Assembly: GCA_020436935.1 (NCBI GenBank) | Contig: JAGQWX010000014.1 | Location: 1-64,000, forward strand | Source: Saprospiraceae bacterium | GTDB lineage: Bacteria > Bacteroidota > Bacteroidia > Chitinophagales > Saprospiraceae | Length of the DNA: 64,000 nucleotides | Direction of reading: 5' to 3' | Part shown: positions 27,633-36,408 of the stretch, in pieces | Numbering within the stretch: position 1 is the stretch's first letter | Layout of the letters: the number at the start of each line of letters is the position of its first letter | The notes under the pieces: model-generated | What the model was told of the DNA's origin: nothing | The model's database searches: none | What the model saw: the letters and a program-made list of their open reading frames with translations, nothing else | Position numbers and translations under genes: made by a program

Positions 27633-29081
27633 ATGAATCATATGGCAGACATTGGATTGATGCATTTGGCACACAGGGCCGGTTTTGGATTACCATTGAC
27701 CAGTAACTTTACCAAAGAAACATATCTTAAAACACTGCTGGAAAAAGCCAAAGAGGGCCAAATTAATGAGATCAAAGTCATCGATGATCAGGCCATCAGA
27801 AGGTTCAGGCAATTGATGGATGAGCAGGAAAACAATAGCGACAAGGTCAAATTCAACCGTCAAATCATATTGCTCAGCCAAAAATGCCAGATTGCATTAC
27901 GCCTGGCCTGGTTGCGGGAAATGGTACAATCTGAAAACCAGTTGATTGAAAAAATGGCCTTGTTCTGGCACAACCATTTTGCCACTTCAGATAAAAGAAA
28001 TCCCATCGCAAATGAACAATTGCTGGACGTGCTCAGGCAAAATGCCCTCGGTAATTTTGGGACCTTACTCCGCCAGGTGAGCAAAACGTCGGTGATGATG
28101 CGTTACCTCAACAATCAGCAAAACACCAAAAAGTCACCCAACGAGAATTTTGCCCGTGAAGTCATGGAGCTCTTCACACTCGGACGCGATAACGGATACA
28201 CAGAACAAGACATCAAAGAAGCTGCCCGTGCTTTTACCGGCTGGAAGGTAAATCGCAGAACCGGAGTCTTTTTTGAACAAAAAGGTCAAATGGATCAGGG
28301 AGAAAAAACCATTTTCGGTAAAACAGGAAACTTTTCCGGCGATGATGTTTTCGATATGCTCCTGGAAAACAAACAAACTGCGCGACACATCTGTGAGAAA
28401 ATTTATAGGTATTTTGTAAATCCGTTGGTGGATGAAAAGAGGGTAGAGGACCTTTCTGATCTGATGTACAAAAACAATTATGAAATACTCCCTGTGTTGG
28501 AAGCCGTATTTACATCTGATTGGTTTTATGATACAAAAAATGTGGGTAGTCAGATCAAATCACCCATTGAGATGCTGGCAGGTTTGTACCGTCAGCTGGG
28601 GCACGAAGAAGAAGATCTGAGTCCTATTCTTTATTACTCAAGACTGTTGAGTCAACAATTGTTTGACTTGCCAAATGTCGGCGGCTGGCCCCATCACAAG
28701 GACTGGATTGATGCGTCGTCTTTGATGCTGCGCCTACAGATACCATCTGCCATCATTTCAGCTGAGCAAATCGACATCGCCGCAAAAACTGATGACGATG
28801 CCACTGGCGGGAATGAAGAATTGGAAATGATGAATGAAGAAGTTCCGTTCGAACGATTAAAGAGGGCAGCCGAAAACAGGGTAAAAAAAGCAAAGTTGCA
28901 TATAGATGAACCAATGCTGGAAAGCATTGCGAGCGAAAAGGATTTTACAGCAAGTATATCAGAGCGTTTGCTCTGCGTCAACTTGAAATCCGATGTATTG
29001 CAACAGATCAAATCCTCTGAAGACCAAAGGCTTGCTACGCTGAAACGGATTTTGTCCACCCCCGAATACCAAATTTGTTAA
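27633..29081 (+). CDS. DUF1800 family protein
   Basis: 482 residues matching DUF1800: HLAHRAGFG at the start, MALFWHNHFATSDKRN, LLRQVSKTSVMMRYLNNQQN, the hallmark NENFAREVMELFTLG.GYTEQDIKEAARAFTGW, IYRYFVNP and IKSPIEMLAGLYRQLG. The function of this family is unknown. It is nearly always next to a DUF1501 gene, as here, and the pair is widespread in Bacteroidota and Planctomycetota; a secreted or periplasmic oxidoreductive or lytic role has been guessed. No signal peptide is visible in this half of the pair. The next gene starts 17 bases after the stop. Confidence 0.9.
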   Translation: MNHMADIGLMHLAHRAGFGLPLTSNFTKETYLKTLLEKAKEGQINEIKVIDDQAIRRFRQLMDEQENNSDKVKFNRQIILLSQKCQIALRLAWLREMVQSENQLIEKMALFWHNHFATSDKRNPIANEQLLDVLRQNALGNFGTLLRQVSKTSVMMRYLNNQQNTKKSPNENFAREVMELFTLGRDNGYTEQDIKEAARAFTGWKVNRRTGVFFEQKGQMDQGEKTIFGKTGNFSGDDVFDMLLENKQTARHICEKIYRYFVNPLVDEKRVEDLSDLMYKNNYEILPVLEAVFTSDWFYDTKNVGSQIKSPIEMLAGLYRQLGHEEEDLSPILYYSRLLSQQLFDLPNVGGWPHHKDWIDASSLMLRLQIPSAIISAEQIDIAAKTDDDATGGNEELEMMNEEVPFERLKRAAENRVKKAKLHIDEPMLESIASEKDFTASISERLLCVNLKSDVLQQIKSSEDQRLATLKRILSTPEYQIC

Positions 29082-29098
29082 CCAAAATTATCGGTTCG

Positions 29099-30295
29099 AT
29101 GCTCATCAAAAGAAGGTCATTTATAAAAACATCAGCGCTTGCAAGTGCCTCAATCTTAACCCCCCAATTGTGGGCGAACCAATTGCTGAGGACGCCAGGA
29201 AAGGGAGAGAAAGTACTGGTAGTTCTACAGTTGACAGGGGCCAATGATGGCTTGAATACCGTCATTCCATATCGCAATGATGTGTATTATAAGTCCAGAC
29301 CCGGTATTGCCATTCCGAAATCAGAAGCTCTTGGCATCAACGATGATTATGCACTTCATCCAGAATTGAAAAACCTGCAGAAACTCTACGGTTCGGGCGA
29401 ATTGGCCATCATCAACGGAGTTGGTTATCCGGAAAACAGTCGGTCACATTTCAGAAGCATGGACATCTGGCAATCTGCATCAGAGGCCAATGAATATCTG
29501 AGTTCAGGATGGATTGGCAGATACCTCGACGAAATCAATAAGTCGGGATCAAGGCCTACCAAAGCCCTTGAAATCGATGACTTGATGAGTCTGGCCTTGA
29601 AGGGGGACAGCAATTTTGGCCTGGCGGTGAAAGACCCGAAAAAACTATTCAATGCCACCCAGTCGCCGTTCATCAAAAAACTCGCCAGACAAGCCCACGA
29701 ACATGAGCACGAACATACCGTTGATTATCTGTATCAGACGCTGACCCAAACTGTGAATAGCGCAGAGTATATTTTTCAGGAAGCAAAAGTGTCGGGGAAC
29801 AATGCCACCTACCCGTCAAACGAGCTGGGACAAGGTTTGAAAACCATTGCCTCACTGATCAACTCCGACATCGATACTTCGGTATACTATATTTCCCACA
29901 ACGGATTTGATACGCACAATGACCAGCTCAACAGACAAGCCCGCCTGTTCCGTCAAATGGACGAAGCCCTCGGAGCATTTGTTGAAGACCTCAAATCCAA
30001 GGGGCGATTTGAAGATGTAGTGATCATGACCTTCTCAGAATTTGGAAGAAGGGTTGTTCAAAACGGCAGCAATGGCACCGACCACGGCGCAGCTTCCTGC
30101 ATGTTTATGATTGGAGGAGGCCTCAGGAATGCCGGTATCATCAATGAAATGCCGTTACTTACCGATCTTTACCAGGGCGATCTGAAGTACAGTGTAGATT
30201 TCAGACAGGTATATGCAACGATACTAGATCATTGGCTGGGGGTTGACCATGGTAAGATATTGGGTGGGAGGTATGAGTTGATGGGTTTTGTGTAA
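29099..30295 (+). CDS. DUF1501 family protein with Tat-like signal
   Basis: About 398 residues from the ATG at 29099 (MLIKRRSFIKTSALASASIL), a Tat-type leader with RRSFIK; an in-frame TTG at 29075 would overlap the DUF1800 stop but places extra residues before the twin arginines. The body matches DUF1501, a sulfatase/alkaline phosphatase-like fold: VLQLTGANDGLNTVIPYRNDVYYKSRP, LHPELKNLQKLYGSGELAIINGVGYPENSRSHFRSMDIWQ, NGFDTHNDQLNRQARL, VVIMTFSEFGRRV.NGSNGTDHGAA. The conserved Asp/His residues in these blocks suggest metal binding. It is co-transcribed with DUF1800. Confidence 0.9.
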   Translation: MLIKRRSFIKTSALASASILTPQLWANQLLRTPGKGEKVLVVLQLTGANDGLNTVIPYRNDVYYKSRPGIAIPKSEALGINDDYALHPELKNLQKLYGSGELAIINGVGYPENSRSHFRSMDIWQSASEANEYLSSGWIGRYLDEINKSGSRPTKALEIDDLMSLALKGDSNFGLAVKDPKKLFNATQSPFIKKLARQAHEHEHEHTVDYLYQTLTQTVNSAEYIFQEAKVSGNNATYPSNELGQGLKTIASLINSDIDTSVYYISHNGFDTHNDQLNRQARLFRQMDEALGAFVEDLKSKGRFEDVVIMTFSEFGRRVVQNGSNGTDHGAASCMFMIGGGLRNAGIINEMPLLTDLYQGDLKYSVDFRQVYATILDHWLGVDHGKILGGRYELMGFV

Positions 30296-30438
30296 GTTCT
30301 GTCGGGAGTGGGTCGGATATGGATTAAATCAAGAAATGCACCAATTCTTCTTTTTCAGATGGTCAGTTGCAAGTTCACCAACTTTGAACTCCCCTGTTCT
30401 ATGCTATATCTTATTCAAATTCTTGATAGAATAAGCTT

Positions 30439-30819
30439 TTACTTGTTCCACTTAGGCAGCTTGCCAGTTTGGTCAAGGAAGCCTTGCAGCATGTCTACTT
30501 GTGCTTTTTTCGTACTTTCGTTGTCAGCAAGAACATACCAATAAATGTCAAGTGCATCTGTACCGTCTTTTATCATTTGGTAAGTCCAGCCTGTTTTTCT
30601 TGGGTTTTTGTCGAAGTGTCTGCCATTTACAATCTCATCAAATAGCCCTCCGGAATTTGAATAACCGATATAAACTAAGTTTACCCTGCCGTGTCGTAAT
30701 TCTATTACTTTAAAGACACCGTTTTTATCTTTTGGCGCATTGCAAACCATTTCCAATTCTTTGTCTGCTTCAAAAAAGAAGTGGTCGTCTTCAATGTAGT
30801 TATTTGGTTCCTGAAACAT
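30439..30819 (-). CDS. Small GIY-YIG-like protein
   Basis: 126 residues. The segment GVFKVIELRHGRVNLVYIGYSNSGGLFDEIVNGRHF has the layout of a GIY-YIG nuclease core (first strand with GVFKV in place of GIY, then VYIGYS), and the following block DALDIYWYV, then a helix and GKLPKWN, resembles a small GIY-YIG-like family of Bacteroidota. The position expected to carry the catalytic Arg is not clearly conserved, so activity is doubtful. It marks the downstream edge of the defence island and is on the same strand as the R-M genes. Confidence 0.5.
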   Translation of the reverse strand: MFQEPNNYIEDDHFFFEADKELEMVCNAPKDKNGVFKVIELRHGRVNLVYIGYSNSGGLFDEIVNGRHFDKNPRKTGWTYQMIKDGTDALDIYWYVLADNESTKKAQVDMLQGFLDQTGKLPKWNK

Positions 30820-30890
30820 GGTCTTATTTTTACGCGTAAAATTAATTTATTGCAATGTAAAATCTATACTCCACTATTTCCGCCTCAAAT

Positions 30891-30933
30891 AACAAGTTTG
30901 CATTCGGCGGAGTAGCGTCGCATAGCCCTTGTT
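30891..30933. repeat. GC-rich imperfect palindrome (AACAAG ... CTTGTT)
   Basis: Six-base inverted arms AACAAG (30891-30896) and CTTGTT (30928-30933) enclose a 31-base GC-rich insert that can pair further (GGC with GCC). It lies in the 370-base gap 30820-31189 between the GIY-YIG-like gene and the four-helix gene. The AAC...GTT ends resemble recombination (attC-like) sites, but it is shorter than typical ones. The gap also holds the HsdS tail remnant. Confidence 0.35.
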
Positions 30934-31049
30934 TACCCTATGCCATATGTAAGGGAATGAAGAGATTGGCCCTCTACCCAATGCACATTTTTATCAAGGC
31001 TTCATATACCTTAATGCAAATAATTCAATATTTCAAAATGACTCTGCCA

Positions 31050-31175
31050 TTACTCGCCCCAAACCTTCGCAATCCTATCCTTTATCTTCTGCTCGAAAAT
31101 TTCAATAAGCTGCTTGTTGGCATTGACCAGGGCCTGCTCTTTTTCAATTTGTGCAACGATTTGGCGAAATCTTAT
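31050..31175 (-). pseudogene. hsdS: Remnant C-terminus of a type I R-M specificity subunit (HsdS)
   Basis: On the minus strand, 41 codons ending in TAA encode IRFRQIVAQIEKEQALVNANKQ...EIFEQKIKDRIAKVWGE. This is the conserved C-terminal coiled-coil end of HsdS or fused M-S proteins in Bacteroidota. A stop codon lies in frame immediately upstream and there is no start codon, so it is a fragment. The intact fused HsdM-S gene, about 360 bases away, ends with a similar but different tail (KIIILENAIKNRINKVW). The fragment therefore looks like the end of the ancestral hsdS, separated by insertion or recombination that brought in the four-helix gene and a new tail. Confidence 0.7.
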
Positions 31176-31189
31176 TTATAAATTAAAAA

Positions 31190-31555
31190 TCACAAATTAT
31201 TTTGTTGTGTTGTAATTCTAATTTTAGCAATGATTTTTTGAAGTTCTATGACTTCGTCAAGTAAACTTTCTGCATCTTTTTTTTCAAAAAACTGAGTTTC
31301 TACAAGTAATCTGATCCAATAGTTTGTCTCTCTTGCCTCTTTGTAAGAGATGGACAGTTTGGCAAAAAATTCTGCCGTACTTTTAGCACCCATTGCCTCT
31401 TTTACATTAGCACCAATGGAAGTACCACTGCGGAGAAATTGTTTGGGTAGGACGTATTCAGATTTTTGCTCAAGCAAGTACTTGTACGCCTTCACAATTC
31501 TGACTGCAAAAGCGAAACTTTTTTCTAGAAGAATGTTGTTATTCTTCTTCTCCAT
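31190..31555 (-). CDS. Four-helix bundle protein (23S rRNA-intervening-sequence family)
   Basis: 121 residues. Family hallmarks are the FAVRIVKAYKYLLEQK helix, LPKQFLRSGTSIGANVKEAMGAKSTAEFFAKLSISYKEARETNYWIRLLVET, then a last helix LLDEVIELQKIIAKI. The family was first found inside rRNA intervening sequences but is common as stand-alone genes and often sits inside or beside variable loci such as hsdS. Its biochemical role is unknown. Its start overlaps the stop of the HsdM-S gene by 17 bases, and the HsdS tail remnant lies 15 bases past its stop, so it sits exactly at the junction between the two HsdS ends. Confidence 0.9.
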   Translation of the reverse strand: MEKKNNNILLEKSFAFAVRIVKAYKYLLEQKSEYVLPKQFLRSGTSIGANVKEAMGAKSTAEFFAKLSISYKEARETNYWIRLLVETQFFEKKDAESLLDEVIELQKIIAKIRITTQQNNL

Positions 31556-33491
31556 TCCAAACTTTGTTTATTCGGTTTTTAATAGCATTTTCAAGTATAA
31601 TAATTTTTAATTTATAATTTTCAATTTCCCTTTGGTAGCCTTCTATTTCTGCTACTATTTCTTCCTGAATGGATAAGGGGGGAAGGGGGATTTTTAATAA
31701 ATATGCATCGTTTCGATTTAAACCAGGGATACCTGCTTGAACATTTAATTTATCAAGGCTAAGAGTTCCTAATACATGGAAAGCATATTTGATATTTATC
31801 TTATCAGGATTTTTATCTTCAATGTAGAAAGTGGTATCAATTGGATACCCAGAAATATCAGAATAATGTAATGCTCCGGCTGATCCTTTTCTGCCAACCA
31901 CAATGAATGGCGCATTTGCAATAGATTCATTATGAAAACCAACTATTCCATTTGAACCAAAAACAGGAAACTGACCATCTTTTCTGTCTTCTTTTTTAAG
32001 AGGTTTACCATATTGGAATTCCATTAGTTCTCCAATTTCGACTACTTGGAATTTTAGATTTCGGATTTCTTGTTGATTTTTATATCTGTCCCCACTCAAA
32101 TTATATTCCCCATTGACTGCTATATCGGTTTTGGGTACTAGATGGGCGATTGTTGAATTATCTAAAGTGGAGACGCAATGCGTTGATTCTCTGTCGGCTG
32201 CCACAAAATCATGAATGATTTTGATGGCTTCTTCCAATTGCCCGCCTTTTACGGCTGTTCGTTGTGCTCCCAGGTTGTAGCCGTCATTGTCAATTTTTAC
32301 AAACAATATTTCATCTCTTTGCTTGGCGATTGCCTTATCCATCAGCAAAATAGAAGTCTTCACACCGCTGTAGGGGTTAAACACACCTGCAGGCAAACTC
32401 ACAACGGCATAGAGATAATTTTCTACCAACATCTTACGCAGGGCTTTGTAAGCTGTTCCGCTCTGGAATATCATACCTTCGGGCACAATGATACCCGCCT
32501 TACCTTTGGGGTTCAGGTGTTCTGCTATGTAGTCCACAAACAGCACTTCAGAGCGGTTGCTGCTTATGGTAAATTTCTTGTGTGGTCGTATGCCACCTTT
32601 CGGACTCATAAAGGGTGGATTGGCCAAGACCACATCAAAGTTCTCTTTCCAACGGTCTTCGCTGCTAAGTGTGTCGTACTCGTTGATATGGGGATCTGAA
32701 AAGCCGTGCAGGTACAAATTCACCAGGCTCAAGCGCACCATATCGGGCGAAATGTCGTAACCTGCAAAATTCTGTATCAGCTTTTTGCGGTCGTCAGGCG
32801 TGAGCTTGTCACCTTTCAAAGAGAATTTTTCAGAATCGGTTAATTGATTATAATGAAAAATATTCGTAGAGCCATTTTGCAATGCGGCTGTACTATTTTT
32901 CAGCAGAATATGCTTGTATGCTGAAATCAAAAATCCCGCAGTGCCGCAAGCAGGGTCAAGAATGGTGTCGCCTTTATCGGGGTCGATGATGGCTACCAAA
33001 AAATCAATGATGTGGCGGGGTGTCCTAAATTGCCCAGCATCGCCCTGGCTGCCCATCACCGAAAGCAGGTATTCAAAAGCATCACCCAGTTTTTCGCTGT
33101 GGGTGTATTCAAATTCACCAATGGTTTTGAGAAACAGTTTCAGTGTTTCAGGGTCCCTGTAGGGTAGAAATGCATTTTTAAAAATATCTCTGAACAGGCC
33201 TGGTATGTTTGGATTTTTGTCCATGCTTACGATGGCCTCTGAATAGAGGTTAAGCATTTCTGTAGCTGTCACTTTGGTGTCAAACAGTTTGTCCCAGGCA
33301 TATTTTTCATAATCACCTGAAAAGAACTTGGCTGATCCGCCCAATTCAATTGCTTCCTTGTCCATATCATCCATGAACTTGTAGATCAAACCAATCGTGA
33401 TTTGCTCTATCTGTGCTTTTGGGTCGGGTAGTTTGCCGACCAAAATGTCCCGGCAATCGTCTATTCTTTTCTTCGTGGAGGTGTCTAACAT
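31539..33491 (-). CDS. hsdM: Fused type I R-M methyltransferase-specificity protein (HsdM-HsdS)
   Basis: 650 residues. Residues 1-~470 are an N6-adenine methyltransferase of type I systems: an N-terminal helical domain, the SAM motif DPACGTAGF at 179-187 and catalytic NPPF at 291-294. From about 480 follows one target-recognition domain (LMEFQYGKPLKKEDRKDGQFPVFGSNGIVGFHNES..., IVVGRKGSAG, FYIEDKNPDKINIKYAFHVL) and a coiled-coil end (IPLPPLSIQEEIVAEIEGYQREIENYKLKI). A separate HsdS normally has two target domains; a fusion with one implies that a dimer supplies both half-sites, probably recognising a palindromic bipartite site. It lies downstream of the RAYT remnant and the interrupted hsdR on the same strand. 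Confidence 0.92.
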   Translation of the reverse strand: MLDTSTKKRIDDCRDILVGKLPDPKAQIEQITIGLIYKFMDDMDKEAIELGGSAKFFSGDYEKYAWDKLFDTKVTATEMLNLYSEAIVSMDKNPNIPGLFRDIFKNAFLPYRDPETLKLFLKTIGEFEYTHSEKLGDAFEYLLSVMGSQGDAGQFRTPRHIIDFLVAIIDPDKGDTILDPACGTAGFLISAYKHILLKNSTAALQNGSTNIFHYNQLTDSEKFSLKGDKLTPDDRKKLIQNFAGYDISPDMVRLSLVNLYLHGFSDPHINEYDTLSSEDRWKENFDVVLANPPFMSPKGGIRPHKKFTISSNRSEVLFVDYIAEHLNPKGKAGIIVPEGMIFQSGTAYKALRKMLVENYLYAVVSLPAGVFNPYSGVKTSILLMDKAIAKQRDEILFVKIDNDGYNLGAQRTAVKGGQLEEAIKIIHDFVAADRESTHCVSTLDNSTIAHLVPKTDIAVNGEYNLSGDRYKNQQEIRNLKFQVVEIGELMEFQYGKPLKKEDRKDGQFPVFGSNGIVGFHNESIANAPFIVVGRKGSAGALHYSDISGYPIDTTFYIEDKNPDKINIKYAFHVLGTLSLDKLNVQAGIPGLNRNDAYLLKIPLPPLSIQEEIVAEIEGYQREIENYKLKIIILENAIKNRINKVWNGEEE

Positions 33492-33583
33492 TCGTTCTTT
33501 TTTATCGTTCGTATGGATGAATCGCGTCTTTGTCTAAATTGGTCAGATGACCATTTGGCACGGTTGATAACAATGTATGCACG

Positions 33584-33880
33584 TTACGCATTGTATTCAT
33601 TTTTCCCAATACCGATAATTGCATGAAAATAATTTGGCATGACAACAAAATCACCCAATTCCAAATTCATATCAGGCCGCATTTCAAATGTTTTTAACCA
33701 TTCGATTTCCACGGTTTTTCCAATATCATTCAAAACCATTTTGCCATCCATCACATCACCAAAAAAATATACACTGTTTTTGGTGCAAATATTAACAAAA
33801 TGGGTGGCATTCCATCCGTAATCCCAATTGCGTAAAATGGCAGATTCAATGCGATATTTATTTTGATAGCCATTAGACAT
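33584..33880 (-). pseudogene. Truncated REP-associated tyrosine transposase (RAYT)
   Basis: 98 residues matching the N-terminal half of Y1/HUH transposases of the RAYT type: NWDYGWNATHFVNICTKNSVYFFGDVMDGKM.LNDIGK, WLKTFEMRPDMNLELGDFVVMPNYFHAIIGIGKNEYN. The family normally has an HUH motif in MPNHFHGI; here the first His is Tyr (NYFHA), and the catalytic tyrosine region that should follow is missing after the stop. Both point to an inactive remnant. It starts inside the hsdR stop (1-base overlap) and precedes hsdM by about 90 bases, so it became embedded in the R-M operon. It may instead be a domesticated DNA-binding piece. Confidence 0.75.
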
Positions 33881-34554
33881 TAGGCAGCGAATTTATCAAG
33901 GTTGATATAATCCTTGATGTATTCAGGAATTACTGAGCGGTATTTGGCTGCCACATCTTTGAATTGCGAAATGGTGAGCGTAGGGTGTGTTTGCAAGGCA
34001 TGGAAATCTTTTGCTGCAATGATGGTCCGAATATCCTGGTCAACAATGTAGGCCTTAAAGAAATATTTCAAGGCTCGCACGTTGACGTCTTCTTCCGGTG
34101 GATAAATGGAAATGAATTTATCGAATTCTTCTTCGAGCAATTCATCTTTCGATTTGAATTTTGGAATGATGCCAAAAATCTTTTCCACCACTTCACGAAT
34201 GGAAACTTTGCGGTCAATCTTGGCTGCTTTCCTAAGCTTCTCCAGATTGAAGTATTCCCAGGGCTTGTCAAAAATCTCCTGCTGCACATGGGTGGCCACT
34301 TGCTCCCAGTTACCGAGTTCTACGTGCTTTTTTATGATGTCGTCCATAATGATGCGGTCTTCAAACTTTTTAAAAAGTTCTCGGTCAATGCGCATGCCTT
34401 CAGGCCCAATAGGCTCTTCGACGAAGCTATACAATTGATCTGGCTGCAGTACATCATAGGTGTTAATGCCACTTCCTTGGCTGTCTCCTTCACCACTTCC
34501 TTTATGTGGTTGGGCAAGTTTTAGTTTCTCATCATAGTCAAACTTTTCTTCAAA
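33880..34554 (-). pseudogene. hsdR: C-terminal part of HsdR downstream of an in-frame nonsense codon
   Basis: After the TAA at 34555-34557 the reading frame of the HsdR N-terminal part stays open for 224 codons to a TAA at 33880-33882. The first 40 codons (FEEKFDYDEKLKLAQPHKGS..., INTYDVLQPDQ) lead into the C-terminal helical domain of type I restriction subunits (LYSFVEEPIGPEGMRIDRELFKKFEDRI, WEYFNLEKLRKAAKID, LKYFFKAYIVDQDIR, FKDVAAKYRSVIPEYIKDYINL). The only good internal start is a TTG at 34434, which yields a 184-residue fragment. This domain normally contacts the methyltransferase, so separation probably disables the complex unless the TAA is read through. Confidence 0.88.
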
Positions 34555-36408
34555 TTATTCGCAATTGGCAAAGAAGTCAAACAATTTGAAAACAGCTTTG
34601 TCGTGGCGAATGATTTCTTCTTCATTGAGCTCATTTTTGAATTTGTATTCAAAGGTGTTTTTTCGTGTACCTCTTCCTTTGATCTGCACAAAATCAGCAG
34701 GACTAAAAATAGGTCGCATCATGCAGATATTCAGCAAATCAGGGCAATCGTATCCGGTGGTCATCATGCCGACCGTAACGCAAACCCTTGTTTTACAAGA
34801 CTTATATCCTTCCAGCCAGGTGGTTTTTCCACTTAGGTTATTGTTGGTAAAGTTGATCGTCATCTGCTGTGCATCACCAACCTGTGAAGTGACCTGCACT
34901 GCAAAATCGGAATTGTACTTACCGGGAAAAAGCTGTTCGGCCAATTCATTCAAGTGCTCAGTAAGCTTTCGTGCATGATTCTGACTAACAGCAAAAACAA
35001 TGGTTTTGCCTATTTCATTGGTGATTGGGTCAGGTAAAGCATTTTCCATAAAGGTTTGACAAAAAATGCCGTTGGTTTTTTCAGAATAAAACTTTTTCTC
35101 AAAATCGCGATGAACAAAAGACTCTGATACTTCTCCTTCCTCCAATGGCACTACAACAGCATACCCTTCGTCGGATAACAGTTGCGTTGTGATTTCCGTC
35201 CGGGCATCCAATACTTTTGGATTGATCAGGTGGCCATCTTTGACACCGTCAATCAGAGAATATCTGAAGGTAGGATCGCCGCCTTCGCAACCGAAGGTGG
35301 CATAGGTGTCTCGCAGCATTCTCCGCTCGATTTCCCTGGGGTCATTTTCTCTGACCTTATCAGGGTCAACGCCTTTTAAGTAGTCTTTAGGCGTAGCGGT
35401 CAAGCCAAGTTTATAACCATGAAAATATTCAAAAACGGCCCTTGCATTTCCTGAGATAGAACGGTGGGATTCGTCAGAAATTAAAAGATCAAAGTCCGTT
35501 GGTGCAAAATCATTGCGGTATTTGTCGTTGTGCATCAATGATTGAATGGTCGTAACCATAATTTCACATTTTCTCCAGTCACTTTTATGTTCTTTGTAAA
35601 TGAAAGTATCGTAATCTGGTTTCAAGTAAGCAGAAAATGCCTTCCAGGCCTGGTCTTCCAATTCCAGGCGGTCAACCAAAAACAAAACCCTCCTCGCGTT
35701 TTGTGTCCTCAAAAACAAACGGATGACCGCCGCAGAGGTTAAGGTTTTACCTGTGCCCGTGGCCATCTCGAAAAGGAATCTGTCCTTTCCTTCACCAACT
35801 TCAGCCTGCAATGCTCTGATGGCATTCAATTGGTAATCTCGTAAAAAACGCAAACCATTTGCCCAGATGAAATCCTTGCTGGCTTCAATGCTTCCTCTCC
35901 ATTCCGGTTTTTCTGCAAAGTCGGGCATTTGCACTTTTACAATATAGTCATCTGCAACATCTTCATTGACAAGCGCATTTCTATCCGGATCCCAATTTTT
36001 GATGGCGCCAATTTCTTCAGCCGAGGGAAATTTATAAATAGGCTTAGGGTTACCTTTTGTGGTATCCCACAAGTAGTGCACAATGCCATTGGAAAGCATA
36101 ACATACCTTGCTCCAACCGTTTTTGCGTATTTTCTTGCCTGCTCTTTTGCCACCAGCGGGTGAAGGCTCTCTTTTTTTGCTTCCAACACACAAATCGGCT
36201 TATTGTCACTGTCCACGAGTAAGAAATCCAATGAGCCATTTTTGGTTTGCTCGTAGTCATTGCCCCACGCATCCATTGCCTGCTGTGTTATCCGCACATG
36301 ATTTTCCAGCAAAATGTTTGCCCTTCCCTGCTCATTGTCGAAGAATCTCCACCCTGCCTCCATCAGCAGTTGGTTTATTTTGATTCTTGCATGAGCTTCG
36401 TTTTTCAT
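34555..36408 (-). CDS. hsdR: HsdR, nuclease and helicase part, truncated by an in-frame TAA
   Basis: 617 residues. The N-terminal nuclease has the PD-(D/E)xK pattern with Asp61 (SLDFLLVD) and Glu76-x-Lys78 (VLEAKK). The two RecA-like helicase domains show Walker A MATGTGKT at 215-222, DESH at 312-315, GLTATP, and the later TGYDCPDLLNICMMRP and KGRGTRK motifs. The protein stops after LFDFFANCE, where homologues continue with a Tyr/Phe-rich linker and the C-terminal domain, and here the same frame continues after one TAA. A TAC to TAA change (Tyr to stop) would explain it. DNA cleavage by a complex lacking the C-terminal domain is unlikely. It is the first gene of the R-M operon. Confidence 0.9.
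   Translation of the reverse strand: MKNEAHARIKINQLLMEAGWRFFDNEQGRANILLENHVRITQQAMDAWGNDYEQTKNGSLDFLLVDSDNKPICVLEAKKESLHPLVAKEQARKYAKTVGARYVMLSNGIVHYLWDTTKGNPKPIYKFPSAEEIGAIKNWDPDRNALVNEDVADDYIVKVQMPDFAEKPEWRGSIEASKDFIWANGLRFLRDYQLNAIRALQAEVGEGKDRFLFEMATGTGKTLTSAAVIRLFLRTQNARRVLFLVDRLELEDQAWKAFSAYLKPDYDTFIYKEHKSDWRKCEIMVTTIQSLMHNDKYRNDFAPTDFDLLISDESHRSISGNARAVFEYFHGYKLGLTATPKDYLKGVDPDKVRENDPREIERRMLRDTYATFGCEGGDPTFRYSLIDGVKDGHLINPKVLDARTEITTQLLSDEGYAVVVPLEEGEVSESFVHRDFEKKFYSEKTNGIFCQTFMENALPDPITNEIGKTIVFAVSQNHARKLTEHLNELAEQLFPGKYNSDFAVQVTSQVGDAQQMTINFTNNNLSGKTTWLEGYKSCKTRVCVTVGMMTTGYDCPDLLNICMMRPIFSPADFVQIKGRGTRKNTFEYKFKNELNEEEIIRHDKAVFKLFDFFANCE

Noticed and set aside
33964-34524. 186-residue plus-strand frame
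   Set aside because: Antisense to the HsdR C-terminal region; spans the linker that is coding on the minus strand.
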